52,719 nt of DNA, taken from the NCBI GenBank assembly GCA_947367315.1, contig CANBDX010000006.1, positions 1-52,719 on the forward strand, given 5' to 3'. The translations under genes were made by a program, and so were the position numbers. This DNA is from an uncultured Bacteroidales bacterium (GTDB taxonomy: Bacteria > Bacteroidota > Bacteroidia > Bacteroidales > UBA932). Positions 24,248-32,171 of this stretch are shown here, piece by piece (position 1 is the first letter of the stretch; each line of letters starts with the position of its first letter). A model generated the notes under the pieces. The model saw only the letters and a list, made by a program, of their open reading frames with translations. It was not told the DNA's origin and ran no database searches.

Positions 24248-24709
24248 ATGAAAAAGATTCTTCTTATCGCAGCAATGGTGCTTGGATTTGCAGTTGCTGC
24301 AACAGCTCAGACAAGAACCATGGGTGCCCGTTTCGGCGGTGGTACAGTGCTCGGAGCAGACTTCAGCTACCAGCATTCAATGGGCGCAGACTTCATCGAA
24401 GCAAACGCAGGTATCGACCTGAATGCTGTTACAATCAGCGCTACAGGTATCTATAACTTCATGATTTCTAAGCCACAGTGGACAAGTCAGGGAACTTGGG
24501 GATTCTACGCAGGTCCTGGTGCATCTCTCGGAGGTATTCTCGGAACAATGCATGCGGCAGTTGTAGGACAGGTAGGTCTCGAATATTTCTTCGAAGGCTT
24601 CCCTCTTCAGCTCTCTCTTGACGTAAGGCCATCAGTAGGTTTCAACTTCGCAGGTGGACCACTTTACTGGAGCGCTGCTGCAGGCCTCGGCGTACGCTAC
24701 GCATTCTAA
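24248..24709 (+). CDS. Small outer-membrane beta-barrel protein
   Basis: A 153-residue protein with a cleavable signal peptide (MKKILLIAAMVLGFAVAATA-QT) and alternating beta-strand sequence ending in the aromatic GLGVRYAF, typical of an outer-membrane barrel end. The repeated pattern GADFSYQHSMGADFIEANAGIDL is shared with the next gene, so the two are paralogs. Probably an eight-stranded barrel; role unknown. It has its own upstream box and is followed by a clear terminator. Confidence 0.78.
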   Translation: MKKILLIAAMVLGFAVAATAQTRTMGARFGGGTVLGADFSYQHSMGADFIEANAGIDLNAVTISATGIYNFMISKPQWTSQGTWGFYAGPGASLGGILGTMHAAVVGQVGLEYFFEGFPLQLSLDVRPSVGFNFAGGPLYWSAAAGLGVRYAF

Positions 24710-24744
24710 TAACCTGTCCGGACAAGATTCCAAACAGATAATTT

Positions 24745-24779
24745 ATGCGACGTTCATATTATTGACGTCGCATTTTTTT
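24745..24779 (+). terminator. Rho-independent terminator after first barrel gene
   Basis: ATGCGACGT (24745-24753) pairs perfectly with ACGTCGCAT (24765-24773) around an 11-base loop, followed by six T. The TTGAC in its loop and arm is also placed as a -33 element for the next promoter box at 24783-24790. Confidence 0.8.
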
Positions 24780-24782
24780 GTG

Positions 24783-24790
24783 TATATTTG
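24783..24790 (+). promoter_or_regulatory. Promoter -7 box (TATATTTG) with -33 TTG, second barrel gene
   Basis: TATATTTG with TTG at 24762-24764, 18 bases upstream, fits the Bacteroidetes promoter layout. It lies 20 bases before the ATG at 24811 and overlaps the preceding terminator. Confidence 0.55.
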
Positions 24791-24810
24791 TGTTTTAAAC
24801 CACATTTGAC

Positions 24811-25470
24811 ATGAAAAAGACAATTCTTACAATCGCTATTCTTATAAGCACAGTGGCCGGTGCATTGGCACAGACCCCCGTAGAAACAGTTGCTGAAACT
24901 CCTGAAGTCCAGCCTGCACAGAAGCAGTTCCTTCAGAACATAAAGATCGGAGGACAGCCGGAATCCGTAGGTCTAAGGATAGGAGCCATGGGAGTAGATG
25001 TGTCATATAATCATTCCATCAACTCAACAGAATTCATCCAGGCTGACCTTGGAATAGATCTCGGATACAATGTTTCCGGAACTCCAGGTCTGAAGGCCAC
25101 AGCCATCTACAACTGGATATGGGCTCGTCCGGCATGGACAGACACAGGCAGATGGGCCCTTTATGCAGGCGGAGGACTCTCACTTGGATACGTGGAGGAT
25201 GCTGTTCCTTATTCTGTTGCAGACCAGCTGATCACAGGCATCTATGACCCTGGTTTCATGATTGCCGCAGCAGCACAAGTCGGAATAAGCTACACCTTCG
25301 ACTTCCCTCTCCAGCTGGCTCTGGACATCAGGCCATACATCGGCATCCACTGCAACGACGGCAAGGTGCGCATGGGGGACATAGAGTACGACTATGGAGG
25401 AAAAACCGGATTCTACGACAATGGTCTGATGGGATTCATCCCGTCCATCTCGGCAAGATACATGTTCTAG
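24811..25470 (+). CDS. Outer-membrane beta-barrel protein, paralog of the preceding gene
   Basis: A 219-residue protein with a signal peptide (MKKTILTIAILISTVAGALA-QT), a short linker rich in proline and glutamate (TPVETVAETPEVQPAQ), then a barrel-like domain. The segment MGVDVSYNHSINSTEFIQADLGIDL aligns with the preceding protein, and the ends ISARYMF and LGVRYAF correspond. It differs by the linker and a longer loop region (~150-200, CNDGKVRMGDIEYDYGG). Function unknown. A shared bidirectional terminator lies directly downstream. Confidence 0.78.
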   Translation: MKKTILTIAILISTVAGALAQTPVETVAETPEVQPAQKQFLQNIKIGGQPESVGLRIGAMGVDVSYNHSINSTEFIQADLGIDLGYNVSGTPGLKATAIYNWIWARPAWTDTGRWALYAGGGLSLGYVEDAVPYSVADQLITGIYDPGFMIAAAAQVGISYTFDFPLQLALDIRPYIGIHCNDGKVRMGDIEYDYGGKTGFYDNGLMGFIPSISARYMF

Positions 25471-25483
25471 TCTGAACTAAATA

Positions 25484-25519
25484 AAACACCGGCCTTATGG
25501 ATTCATAAGGTCGGTGTTT
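25484..25519. terminator. Bidirectional terminator between barrel gene and RNF block
   Basis: AAACACCGGCCTTATG (25484-25499) pairs with CATAAGGTCGGTGTTT (25504-25519) with one G-U pair and a GATT loop. On the minus strand the stem is followed by TATTTA, on the plus strand by ACAAAA. The stop codon and last codons of the minus-strand TPR-like gene lie inside the stem. Confidence 0.75.
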
Positions 25520-25710
25520 ACAAAACCGTTTATCTCTTGCATCAGCTCTATGGATGCGAGGGATTTTCTTTTTATCTCCTCTGTGGCATCCGGTGCCTGG
25601 GCAGCTGCCCGGAAGGCATTTATAGCCTCTCCGAAATCACACTGCTGTCTAAGAATCACCCCAAGATCATACAGGTCCTGGGGTGATTTATCATTATATT
25701 CGTATTTCAT
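25495..25710 (-). CDS. Small TPR-like protein at the end of the RNF block
   Basis: A 71-residue helical protein (QDLYDLGVILRQQCDFGEAINAFRAAAQ) that resembles about two tetratricopeptide helices, a protein-protein interaction unit. It starts 11 bases after the rnfA stop, so is likely part of the rnf transcript. Its last codons form the arm of the operon terminator. It might be an assembly or interaction factor for RNF, but nothing in the sequence proves that. Family not recognised. Confidence 0.65.
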   Translation of the reverse strand: MKYEYNDKSPQDLYDLGVILRQQCDFGEAINAFRAAAQAPDATEEIKRKSLASIELMQEINGFVNTDLMNP

Positions 25711-25721
25711 CTCAAAAGAGG

Positions 25722-26294
25722 CTATACCAGTCCCGAGAAGCCCATGAAGGCCATAGCAAGGAGGCTGGCTGTCACAAGAGCGATAGGAATGCCCTTGAAA
25801 GCCTTAGGCACATCGTTCAGTGCAAGCTGCTCGCGAAGTCCTGCAAAGAGGACCATTGCAAGGCCGAAGCCGAGAGATGTAGAGAAGGCATACCAAGCTG
25901 CCTGACCGAGATTGAAATCCTTTGTAACCACAGTGAGAGCCACACCGAGAACTGCACAGTTGGTAGTGATCAGCGGAAGGAAGATACCGAGAGCCGAATA
26001 GAGAGACGGACTGATCTTCTTGAGCACGATCTCCACCATCTGCACGAGGGCGGCAATCACAAGGATGAATGAAATGGTCTGAAGGAACTCAAGGCCGAGC
26101 GCAACCAGAAGCATGTTCAGAAGGTAGGTCACCACTGTTGCAAGGGTGATCACAAAGCATACAGCCATTGACATGCCGGCAGCAGTGCTGAGCTTGTTCG
26201 ATACTCCGAGGAACGGACAAACACCAAGGAACTGCGACAACAGGATATTGTTTACGAATATCGCTGATATAAACATTATTGCAAATTCTGCCAT
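25722..26294 (-). CDS. rnfA: RNF electron transport complex subunit A
   Basis: A 190-residue integral membrane protein with six hydrophobic segments and the RnfA/NqrE signature VNNILLSQFLGVCPFLGVS at the start and LPLITTNCAVLG in the middle. The two conserved half-repeat cysteines (GVCPF and TNCAV) bind the intramembrane iron-sulfur centre with RnfE. It is part of the ion-pumping ferredoxin:NAD+ oxidoreductase. The order rnfB-C-D-G-E-A is the usual one in Bacteroidetes; the gap to rnfE is 19 bases. Confidence 0.96.
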   Translation of the reverse strand: MAEFAIMFISAIFVNNILLSQFLGVCPFLGVSNKLSTAAGMSMAVCFVITLATVVTYLLNMLLVALGLEFLQTISFILVIAALVQMVEIVLKKISPSLYSALGIFLPLITTNCAVLGVALTVVTKDFNLGQAAWYAFSTSLGFGLAMVLFAGLREQLALNDVPKAFKGIPIALVTASLLAMAFMGFSGLV

Positions 26295-26313
26295 AACAAT
26301 TATCTAATTAGTA

Positions 26314-26904
26314 TTACTCAGCCTTCTTTGAAGTCAGCTTCTTGAAGATTACTATGAGGTATGCAAGCGCAAGGAAGGCTCCCGGAGCAAGCACGAATGC
26401 AAGGATACCGTCGCCTTCAATGAACTTGAACCCGAATGCAGATCCGCTTCCGAGCATCTCGCGCACAAGACCGAGAAGGGTAAGCGAGCATGTGAAACCG
26501 AGTCCTATACCTATACCGTCCAGTGCAGAATCCACTACACTGTTCTTGTTGGCAAAAGCCTCTGCACGGCCCAGCACGATGCAGTTCACAACGATGAGCG
26601 GAATGAACAGACCGAGAGTCTCATAGACTGCAGGAGTATAAGCCTGCATGATGAACTGGAGCAGTGTCACGAAAGTAGCGATCACAACGATGTATGACGG
26701 GATACGCACCTTGTCAGGGATATAGGCCGCAATGGCTGATATCACGATGTTGGAGAGAATGAGGACAAACATAGTGGCAAGTCCCATGCTCATTCCGTTG
26801 ATGGCAGATGTGGTTGTGGCCAAGGTTGGACACATACCCAGAAGGAGAACGAATGTAGGATTCTCCTTGATGATGCCTTTAGTTATAAGCTGAAATTTTC
26901 CCAT
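26314..26904 (-). CDS. rnfE: RNF electron transport complex subunit E
   Basis: A 196-residue membrane protein homologous to RnfA, with ENPTFVLLLGMCPTLATTTSA and LFIPLIVVNCIVLGRAEAFA. The frame opens at 26919 (ATG overlapping the rnfG stop, TAATG), giving five more residues (MEERK). I prefer the ATG at 26902-26904 (MGKFQLI) because GGAGGAAAGG stands just before it, a Shine-Dalgarno-like stretch rare in this window, and because RnfE homologs start near there. It forms the membrane core with RnfA and RnfD. Confidence 0.93.
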   Translation of the reverse strand: MGKFQLITKGIIKENPTFVLLLGMCPTLATTTSAINGMSMGLATMFVLILSNIVISAIAAYIPDKVRIPSYIVVIATFVTLLQFIMQAYTPAVYETLGLFIPLIVVNCIVLGRAEAFANKNSVVDSALDGIGIGLGFTCSLTLLGLVREMLGSGSAFGFKFIEGDGILAFVLAPGAFLALAYLIVIFKKLTSKKAE

Positions 26905-26918
26905 TTTCCTTTCCTCCA

Positions 26919-27524
26919 TTAATTAGCAGTTGCACCTGTCCATGCATCCAGAGGCATCGGAGTGCCGACGATCTCTCCAAACACCTTCGCAGCCACAGCA
27001 AGACCCCATGCATAGGCTCTTGATGTGATTGTAGATGCTGTGATGGCATCGACGTCACCTCCGTCCTTCTTCACCGCAAGCTTCTTCTCGACAGGGTTGA
27101 AACCCTTGAACTGCTCCGAGAAAGCAGCCTCTACGCACTTTGCTCCAAGACCTGGAGTCTCAGCCTGAGAGAGCACCTTTGTATTCCAGATGACACCGTT
27201 AACGTCAAAGCCGACCTTGATGGCGATAGGACCGCCGAATCCGAGGGCGCTCACGTTGATTGCACATCCCACGGTGTTGCCGAGGTCATCGAAAGCACGA
27301 TTGTAAGTGTAGGTCTGGCCATCGACTGTGATGGACTTTTCCTCTTCTATTGTCACGGCTGTCTCAGGAAGCACTTCCTTGATAGCCGCCTCGTTCTTTG
27401 CCTTTGCTGCATTGGCAATCGGATCCGCTGTGAGAGCATATACTCCTGCAAGAAGAGCCGAGCATACCAGGCAGATCACCAGCAGGCAGAGGGACATGTT
27501 CTTGAATGATGATTGTACCGCCAT
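26919..27524 (-). CDS. rnfG: RNF electron transport complex subunit G (covalent FMN)
   Basis: A 201-residue protein with one N-terminal membrane helix (LVICLVCSALLAGVYALT) and a periplasmic FMN-binding domain. The region DAITASTITSRAYAWGL corresponds to the flavinylation motif where FMN is bound through a phosphoester to threonine (usually SGATxTS); here the motif is a little divergent. The ApbE flavin transferase needed for attachment is not in the window. Three bases separate it from the rnfD stop upstream; it overlaps the rnfE frame by one base. Confidence 0.94.
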   Translation of the reverse strand: MAVQSSFKNMSLCLLVICLVCSALLAGVYALTADPIANAAKAKNEAAIKEVLPETAVTIEEEKSITVDGQTYTYNRAFDDLGNTVGCAINVSALGFGGPIAIKVGFDVNGVIWNTKVLSQAETPGLGAKCVEAAFSEQFKGFNPVEKKLAVKKDGGDVDAITASTITSRAYAWGLAVAAKVFGEIVGTPMPLDAWTGATAN

Positions 27525-27527
27525 ATC

Positions 27528-28493
27528 TTACCTCCCGTATTTTTTAGCATGGCACCACTTGTTGATGAGAGGAACCACAGAGTTCATGATAAGGATAGCG
27601 AATGACACTCCTTCCGGATAAGCTCCGAAATAACGTATCAGCATGGTAAGGAGACCTATTCCGACACCGAAGATAACGCCACCCATGTTGCTCATAGGAG
27701 AAGTCACGTAGTCGGTAGCCATGAAGATGGATCCGAGAAGGAGACCTCCGGTAAGAAGGTTGAATGCAGGATCGGTATAGACCTCCGGATTGATGAGCCA
27801 GAAGATGCCTGAGAACACTGCAACCGTACCCCAGATAGAGAGAGTGATGTAAGGACGGATAACCCTGCGCACAAGCAGATATGCAAATCCGAGAAGGAGC
27901 GCGATGGCAGAAAGCTCACCGGCAGATCCTCCGATGTTCCAGAAAAGCATGTCGAGATAATCCAGACCCTTGATAGCCTCTACTCCGCCTTCACCTACGA
28001 GTCCGAGAGGAGTCGCACCTGTGTAGGCATCAACGGCAGCATTGCTGATGAAGCCTGCAGGCTTTGTCCAGTCGGTCATATAGGTAGGGAACGAGATCAG
28101 AAGGAACACACGGCCTGCAATGGCTGGGTTGAACACATTCTGACCAAGACCTCCGAATGTAAGCTTTGCAACGCCCACAGCGACTACCGCTCCGATGAAT
28201 ACCACCCACCATGGTGTGGTAGCAGGAAGGTTCAGGGCAAGAAGCACACCTGTCACCACTGCGGACCAGTCTCCGAGAGTGCAAGGTTTCTTCAGCATGT
28301 ATTTAGTAATCAGGAACTCCAGCAGCATGCATGAAGCCACACTCACTCCCAGCACGAGAAGCTCGGACCAGCCGTAGAACAGCACGGACACGACAACTGC
28401 CGGAAGCAGAGCGATTACAACGTCACGCATCAAAGACTTTGTGGAAGTCTTCGTATGAAGATGCGGCGACGGTGAAACCAAAATTTTATTCAT
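27528..28493 (-). CDS. rnfD: RNF electron transport complex subunit D (covalent FMN)
   Basis: A 321-residue integral membrane protein with RnfD/NqrB features: HTKTSTKSLMRDVVIALLPA near the N-terminus and the flavinylation motif AYTGATPLG. Length is typical. It carries electrons and is part of the ion path. A gap of 81 bases, holding a palindromic repeat, separates it from rnfC, while the other rnf genes are nearly contiguous. Confidence 0.95.
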   Translation of the reverse strand: MNKILVSPSPHLHTKTSTKSLMRDVVIALLPAVVVSVLFYGWSELLVLGVSVASCMLLEFLITKYMLKKPCTLGDWSAVVTGVLLALNLPATTPWWVVFIGAVVAVGVAKLTFGGLGQNVFNPAIAGRVFLLISFPTYMTDWTKPAGFISNAAVDAYTGATPLGLVGEGGVEAIKGLDYLDMLFWNIGGSAGELSAIALLLGFAYLLVRRVIRPYITLSIWGTVAVFSGIFWLINPEVYTDPAFNLLTGGLLLGSIFMATDYVTSPMSNMGGVIFGVGIGLLTMLIRYFGAYPEGVSFAILIMNSVVPLINKWCHAKKYGR

Positions 28494-28525
28494 TTCAATT
28501 TTCAGTTATTACATTATTCAATTGT

Positions 28526-28564
28526 AGATTCTCACGTCGGGACCTTGTCCCTTCTCAGAATGAC
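28526..28564. repeat. Intergenic palindromic repeat between rnfC and rnfD
   Basis: AGATTCTCACG..CTCAGAATGAC with an inner stem GGGAC-ctt-GTCCC. It belongs to the same loose family as 2484-2510 and 35661-35691 (GATYCTCAC...CTCAGRATGAC). It lies inside the rnf operon and could form a hairpin in the transcript. Confidence 0.55.
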
Positions 28565-28574
28565 GTACAGGGTT

Positions 28575-29936
28575 TTACTTCTGTCCCCTGCCGCGTATGA
28601 TTCTGATGACGTCGCCCTTTGCAAGACGGATAATGTCAAGAAGAGGAATGTTTGCCGGGCAGCTGTAGAGACAGCATCCGCACTCTATACAGTCCTGAAC
28701 GGCATTCTCTTCGAGTTCGTCCATCATATTGTTGCGCGCATACTTGTTGAGCAGGAAAGGCTCAAGTCCCATAGGACATGCCTCCGCACACTTGCCGCAG
28801 CGGATGCAGGCCGACTCCACACCACGTACCGTCTGCTCTGCAGTCAGATAAAGGAGCGATGACGAGCCTTTCACTGTAGTTGCGTCAAGGTTCGCTATAG
28901 CCTTACCCATCATAGGACCACCGCTGATGATCTTCACAGCCTCTTCAGGAACACCGCCGGCATACTCTGCAATATAGGACAGAGGCATACCGATGCGGAA
29001 CTTGTAGTTGTGCTGCTTCTCCATTGGGAGGCAGTCGCCTGTGATGGTCATTACATTTGTCACAAGAGGGATGTTCTTCTGCACGGCCTCATAGACAGCA
29101 AGGGAAGTTGCAACGTTCTGTACCACAGCTCCTACATCTATAGGAAGACCCATGGACTTGACCTGGCGGCCCATAACAGCGTCGATAAGCTGCTTCTCAC
29201 CACCCTGAGGATACTTCTTCCTGAGGGTCATTACAGAGATGCCGTCGTATCCCTTGGCTGTTGCCTGGAGCTCGGAAACAGCCGCCGTCATGGCCTTGAT
29301 GGCCTCCGGCTTGTTCTCCTCGATGCCGATCACAGCAGGACATCCTCCGAGGACCTGCTTCATGATGGCAGCTCCGACAACGATTTCCTTGCTTCTTTCA
29401 AGCATGATACGGTAGTCGGAAGTAAGATACGGCTCACACTCCGCACCATTCAGGATGAGGCAGTCTGCCTTCTTGCCCGGAGGCGGACAGAGCTTCACGT
29501 GTGCAGGGAATGTAGCTCCTCCAAGACCTACGACACCGCACATCTTTATCCTGTCGAGAATCTCCTTGTTGTCCTCAGGAATCGCTGTGACAAGAGTATC
29601 GGTAAGGTCTGCACCCTCTACCCACTCGTCACCCTCGACATCTATCTCAATGTGAGTCATATTGTTGCCGGCGAGGTCCTTGCGAGGTCCGATGGACTTC
29701 ACGGTACCTGACACCGAAGAATGTACATAAGCTGAAATGAAACCGGCAGGCTCTGCAATCACCTGACCGACCTTCACCTGATCGCCCACCTTCACAACCG
29801 GAGTTGCAGGAGCACCGAGGTGCTGGGCTACCGAGATGAACACCTTTGAAGGAACAGGAAGGACCTCGATCCTGCAGTCTTTGGAGATCTTGCTGTCGCA
29901 TGGGTGGATACCACCTATTGAAAATGTCTTCATCAT
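28575..29936 (-). CDS. rnfC: RNF electron transport complex subunit C
   Basis: A 453-residue subunit related to NuoF: a domain that can bind NADH and FMN (GVVGLGGATFPAHVKL, LILNGAECEPYLTSD), an SLBB-like region, and two 4Fe-4S motifs CIRCGKCAEACP and CIECGCCLYSCP near the C-terminus. It receives electrons on the cytoplasmic side and passes them to or from NAD+. The start at MMKTFSIGGIHP matches family starts. Four bases separate it from rnfB. Confidence 0.96.
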   Translation of the reverse strand: MMKTFSIGGIHPCDSKISKDCRIEVLPVPSKVFISVAQHLGAPATPVVKVGDQVKVGQVIAEPAGFISAYVHSSVSGTVKSIGPRKDLAGNNMTHIEIDVEGDEWVEGADLTDTLVTAIPEDNKEILDRIKMCGVVGLGGATFPAHVKLCPPPGKKADCLILNGAECEPYLTSDYRIMLERSKEIVVGAAIMKQVLGGCPAVIGIEENKPEAIKAMTAAVSELQATAKGYDGISVMTLRKKYPQGGEKQLIDAVMGRQVKSMGLPIDVGAVVQNVATSLAVYEAVQKNIPLVTNVMTITGDCLPMEKQHNYKFRIGMPLSYIAEYAGGVPEEAVKIISGGPMMGKAIANLDATTVKGSSSLLYLTAEQTVRGVESACIRCGKCAEACPMGLEPFLLNKYARNNMMDELEENAVQDCIECGCCLYSCPANIPLLDIIRLAKGDVIRIIRGRGQK

Positions 29937-29940
29937 AGTC

Positions 29941-30843
29941 CTATTCCTCCTTTGGTTTGGTTTCTGCCACTGGAGCTTCTGCAGGTTTCGGTGCAGGAGC
30001 AGCCTCAGGCTTAGGTTTCACTACAGGGAAATTCACAGCATGGATTGCTCCTGTAGGGCACTCCGCCACACACTTCTTGCAAAGCTTGCACTTCGTAAAG
30101 TCGATGTATGCCAGGTTGTTCTCCACTGTGATTGCTTCGAAAGGACAAGCCTTCGCACACTTGCCGCATCCGATACATGCAGCCTTACATGCCTTGCGTG
30201 CGACAGCACCTTTATCCTTGTTGATGCATGAAACGAACACGCGCATGTTCCTGCGACCCTTGTTGCGGATCTCGATGACATTCTTAGGACATGCCTTCAC
30301 ACATGCTCCGCAGGCTGTACACTTCTCCTCGTCCACAACGGGAAGTCCGGTGGCTGGGTCCATGGAGATGGCGCCGAACTGGCAGGCTGCCACGCAGTCT
30401 CCGCAACCGAGACAACCGAAAGAACATCCTGTGTCACCGCTGTAAAGGGCAGCCTTCACACGGCATGACTGATAACCGCCGTATTCGTTTGTACGAGGAC
30501 GGTTCTCGCAGCTTCCGTTGCAACGTACCACGGCCACCTGAGGTTCCTTTGCAGCAACCTCGACGCCAAGCACCGCAGCGACTTTCTGCATACCTTCATT
30601 GCCTCCAACCGGACAGAAACACTTGTCCAGATTCGGAGACGACTCCACACAGAACTGAGCAAAGGCACGGCAACCTGCCTGTCCGCAGCCGCCGCAGTTT
30701 GCTCCAGGCAACACCTTCTCCACCTCGTCGATTCTCGGATCTTCCTCCACCTTGAACTTTTCAGCCACAAAGTAAAGGACCACCGCGAGAACCACACCAA
30801 GAATGGTGAGGATTGCAATAGTCCAGATAATTGTTGTTGTCAT
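29941..30843 (-). CDS. rnfB: RNF electron transport complex subunit B (ferredoxin-like)
   Basis: A 300-residue protein with one N-terminal membrane helix (WTIAILTILGVVLAVVLYFV), the RnfB cluster motif GANCGGCGQAGCRAFAQFC, and several ferredoxin motifs (CLGCGDCVAACQ, CTACGACVKACP, CIGCGKCAKACP, CKLCKKCVAECP). It accepts electrons from ferredoxin. The C-terminal tail is rich in P, A, E and K (KPKPEAAPAPKPAEAP), as is common in the family. It is preceded by the rseC-like gene with an 8-base gap. Confidence 0.96.
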   Translation of the reverse strand: MTTTIIWTIAILTILGVVLAVVLYFVAEKFKVEEDPRIDEVEKVLPGANCGGCGQAGCRAFAQFCVESSPNLDKCFCPVGGNEGMQKVAAVLGVEVAAKEPQVAVVRCNGSCENRPRTNEYGGYQSCRVKAALYSGDTGCSFGCLGCGDCVAACQFGAISMDPATGLPVVDEEKCTACGACVKACPKNVIEIRNKGRRNMRVFVSCINKDKGAVARKACKAACIGCGKCAKACPFEAITVENNLAYIDFTKCKLCKKCVAECPTGAIHAVNFPVVKPKPEAAPAPKPAEAPVAETKPKEE

Positions 30844-30851
30844 TATAAAAG

Positions 30852-31283
30852 TTAGTTTAGTTGTTGTTCCTTAATATAAAAGACAAACTCATCGGCGAGC
30901 CTGTCCCTCAGGAGCCATATGCTGAGGTAATACAGCGCAACGCCCGCTACCGACACAAGGCCGACAACGACTTCGTTACCGATAACGGAGGACAAAGATA
31001 ATATTAAAATCATTAATATCAGCAAAGGAATCACATAAGATATCCACACTGCCTTAAGTCCCATGCTTATTTTTGTCAGAACCTGCACTTCATCACCGAC
31101 CTGATAGACCGTATAAGGGTCCGTAGGCACCATTATCACCTTCTCCTCATCTTCCGACATGCCGCACAGTCCCTTGGCGTGACATGCTGAGCATGCAGAC
31201 GATACTATGATCTGTACAGTAGTGAAATCAGGAGTTATCTCTATGATCTTTCCCCTGTGGGATATTTCATTCTTCCTTGCCAT
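30852..31283 (-). CDS. RseC/MucC family protein, first gene of the RNF block
   Basis: A 143-residue protein with an N-terminal cytoplasmic part carrying ACSACHAKGLC (CX2CX5C) and two membrane helices (~78-98 and ~103-122), the layout of SoxR-reducing system protein RseC. In Bacteroidetes such genes regularly stand before rnfB and may take part in redox signalling or cluster handling. It starts 18 bases after the DUF3108 gene. Confidence 0.9.
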   Translation of the reverse strand: MARKNEISHRGKIIEITPDFTTVQIIVSSACSACHAKGLCGMSEDEEKVIMVPTDPYTVYQVGDEVQVLTKISMGLKAVWISYVIPLLILMILILSLSSVIGNEVVVGLVSVAGVALYYLSIWLLRDRLADEFVFYIKEQQLN

Positions 31284-31301
31284 GATTTAAGCAGTTTCCG
31301 G

Positions 31302-32171
31302 TTATTCTTTGACTAATGAACTGAAAGGATATTTGAGTCCGGTCCATCCGGTTACACGCCCCGTGGCCTTTCCTACCCTAAGCGGAGCCTCAAAATATAT
31401 AGGTATCCTGTTACCGTCGTCGGTGACCCATATGGTCATGTCCTCTTCACCCTTGAAGACTTCACCTTCAAGCAGCTTTGCAGCAAAACGGATGGTCTTC
31501 ACCCGACCTATATCCTTTACCTTGATGGTCTCACGGCCATACAGGATGAAATACACATTATAGACCTCGTCATCTATGACGAATGTCATAGGGTATCTGA
31601 TTCCCGGGGTGATGACATCGAAGTCCATGTTCCTCGCATAGAAGAAGAGGGCAGGAAGGTCGAATGTACACGGAGTAAGAGGAATCTCCATAGACTTCTG
31701 CCCGAGACTGGATGTAAAGACATCTGCCGAAATATAGGGTTCGGCGGCATCCCATTGATAAAGATACGTGTTATGCGCCCGATATCCGCCTTCTTCGGTA
31801 TCGCGTGTGAACTTCAAAGGCCTCAGACCGTCACGTGTAAACCAGGACTTGAAGTCTTCCCTGACCTTGAAGAACACGTCATAGAACTTGGTGGTCCTGC
31901 CATAGACGCTGCAACGGAAGGCTTCGTGGCCGTTGAATGTCAATGTATCAAGCTTCACCGTGGCATGTCCCACATCGGAGTTGATGAATCCCCATTTATA
32001 GTGCATGACAAAATCCACCTTCTCACCGTTCTGGAAGGCCAGTCCGTCCTCCTCAACCGTCATGACAGGAACACATGCCGTACCGGAGGAATCCGCAGAT
32101 TCCTTTGACTGCACGGCGACACAAAGGAAGCAGGCTGCAAGGGACGCAAGAATATTTCTACATAAATTCAT
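31302..32171 (-). CDS. Secreted DUF3108 protein
   Basis: About 289 residues if started at MNLCRNILASLAACFLCVAVQS (ATG 32169-32171), which gives a proper signal peptide. The longer frame to 32228 would put 19 extra residues before it and overlap dnaB further. The mature part matches DUF3108: KVDFVMHYKWGFINSDVGHATV, MTFVIDDEVYNVYFILYGRETI and WVTDDGNRIPIYFEAPLRVGKATG. It probably acts in the periplasm; role unknown. Its start overlaps the last codons of dnaB by about 14 bases. Confidence 0.85.
   Translation of the reverse strand: MNLCRNILASLAACFLCVAVQSKESADSSGTACVPVMTVEEDGLAFQNGEKVDFVMHYKWGFINSDVGHATVKLDTLTFNGHEAFRCSVYGRTTKFYDVFFKVREDFKSWFTRDGLRPLKFTRDTEEGGYRAHNTYLYQWDAAEPYISADVFTSSLGQKSMEIPLTPCTFDLPALFFYARNMDFDVITPGIRYPMTFVIDDEVYNVYFILYGRETIKVKDIGRVKTIRFAAKLLEGEVFKGEEDMTIWVTDDGNRIPIYFEAPLRVGKATGRVTGWTGLKYPFSSLVKE

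Noticed and set aside
29010..29711. 233-codon plus-strand frame over rnfC
   Set aside because: Antisense to rnfC; histidine- and leucine-rich shadow composition and no domain.
25722..30843. Calling the rnf genes an nqr operon
   Set aside because: The presence of rnfB with multiple ferredoxin motifs and the B-C-D-G-E-A order fits RNF; no nqrA or nqrF is present.
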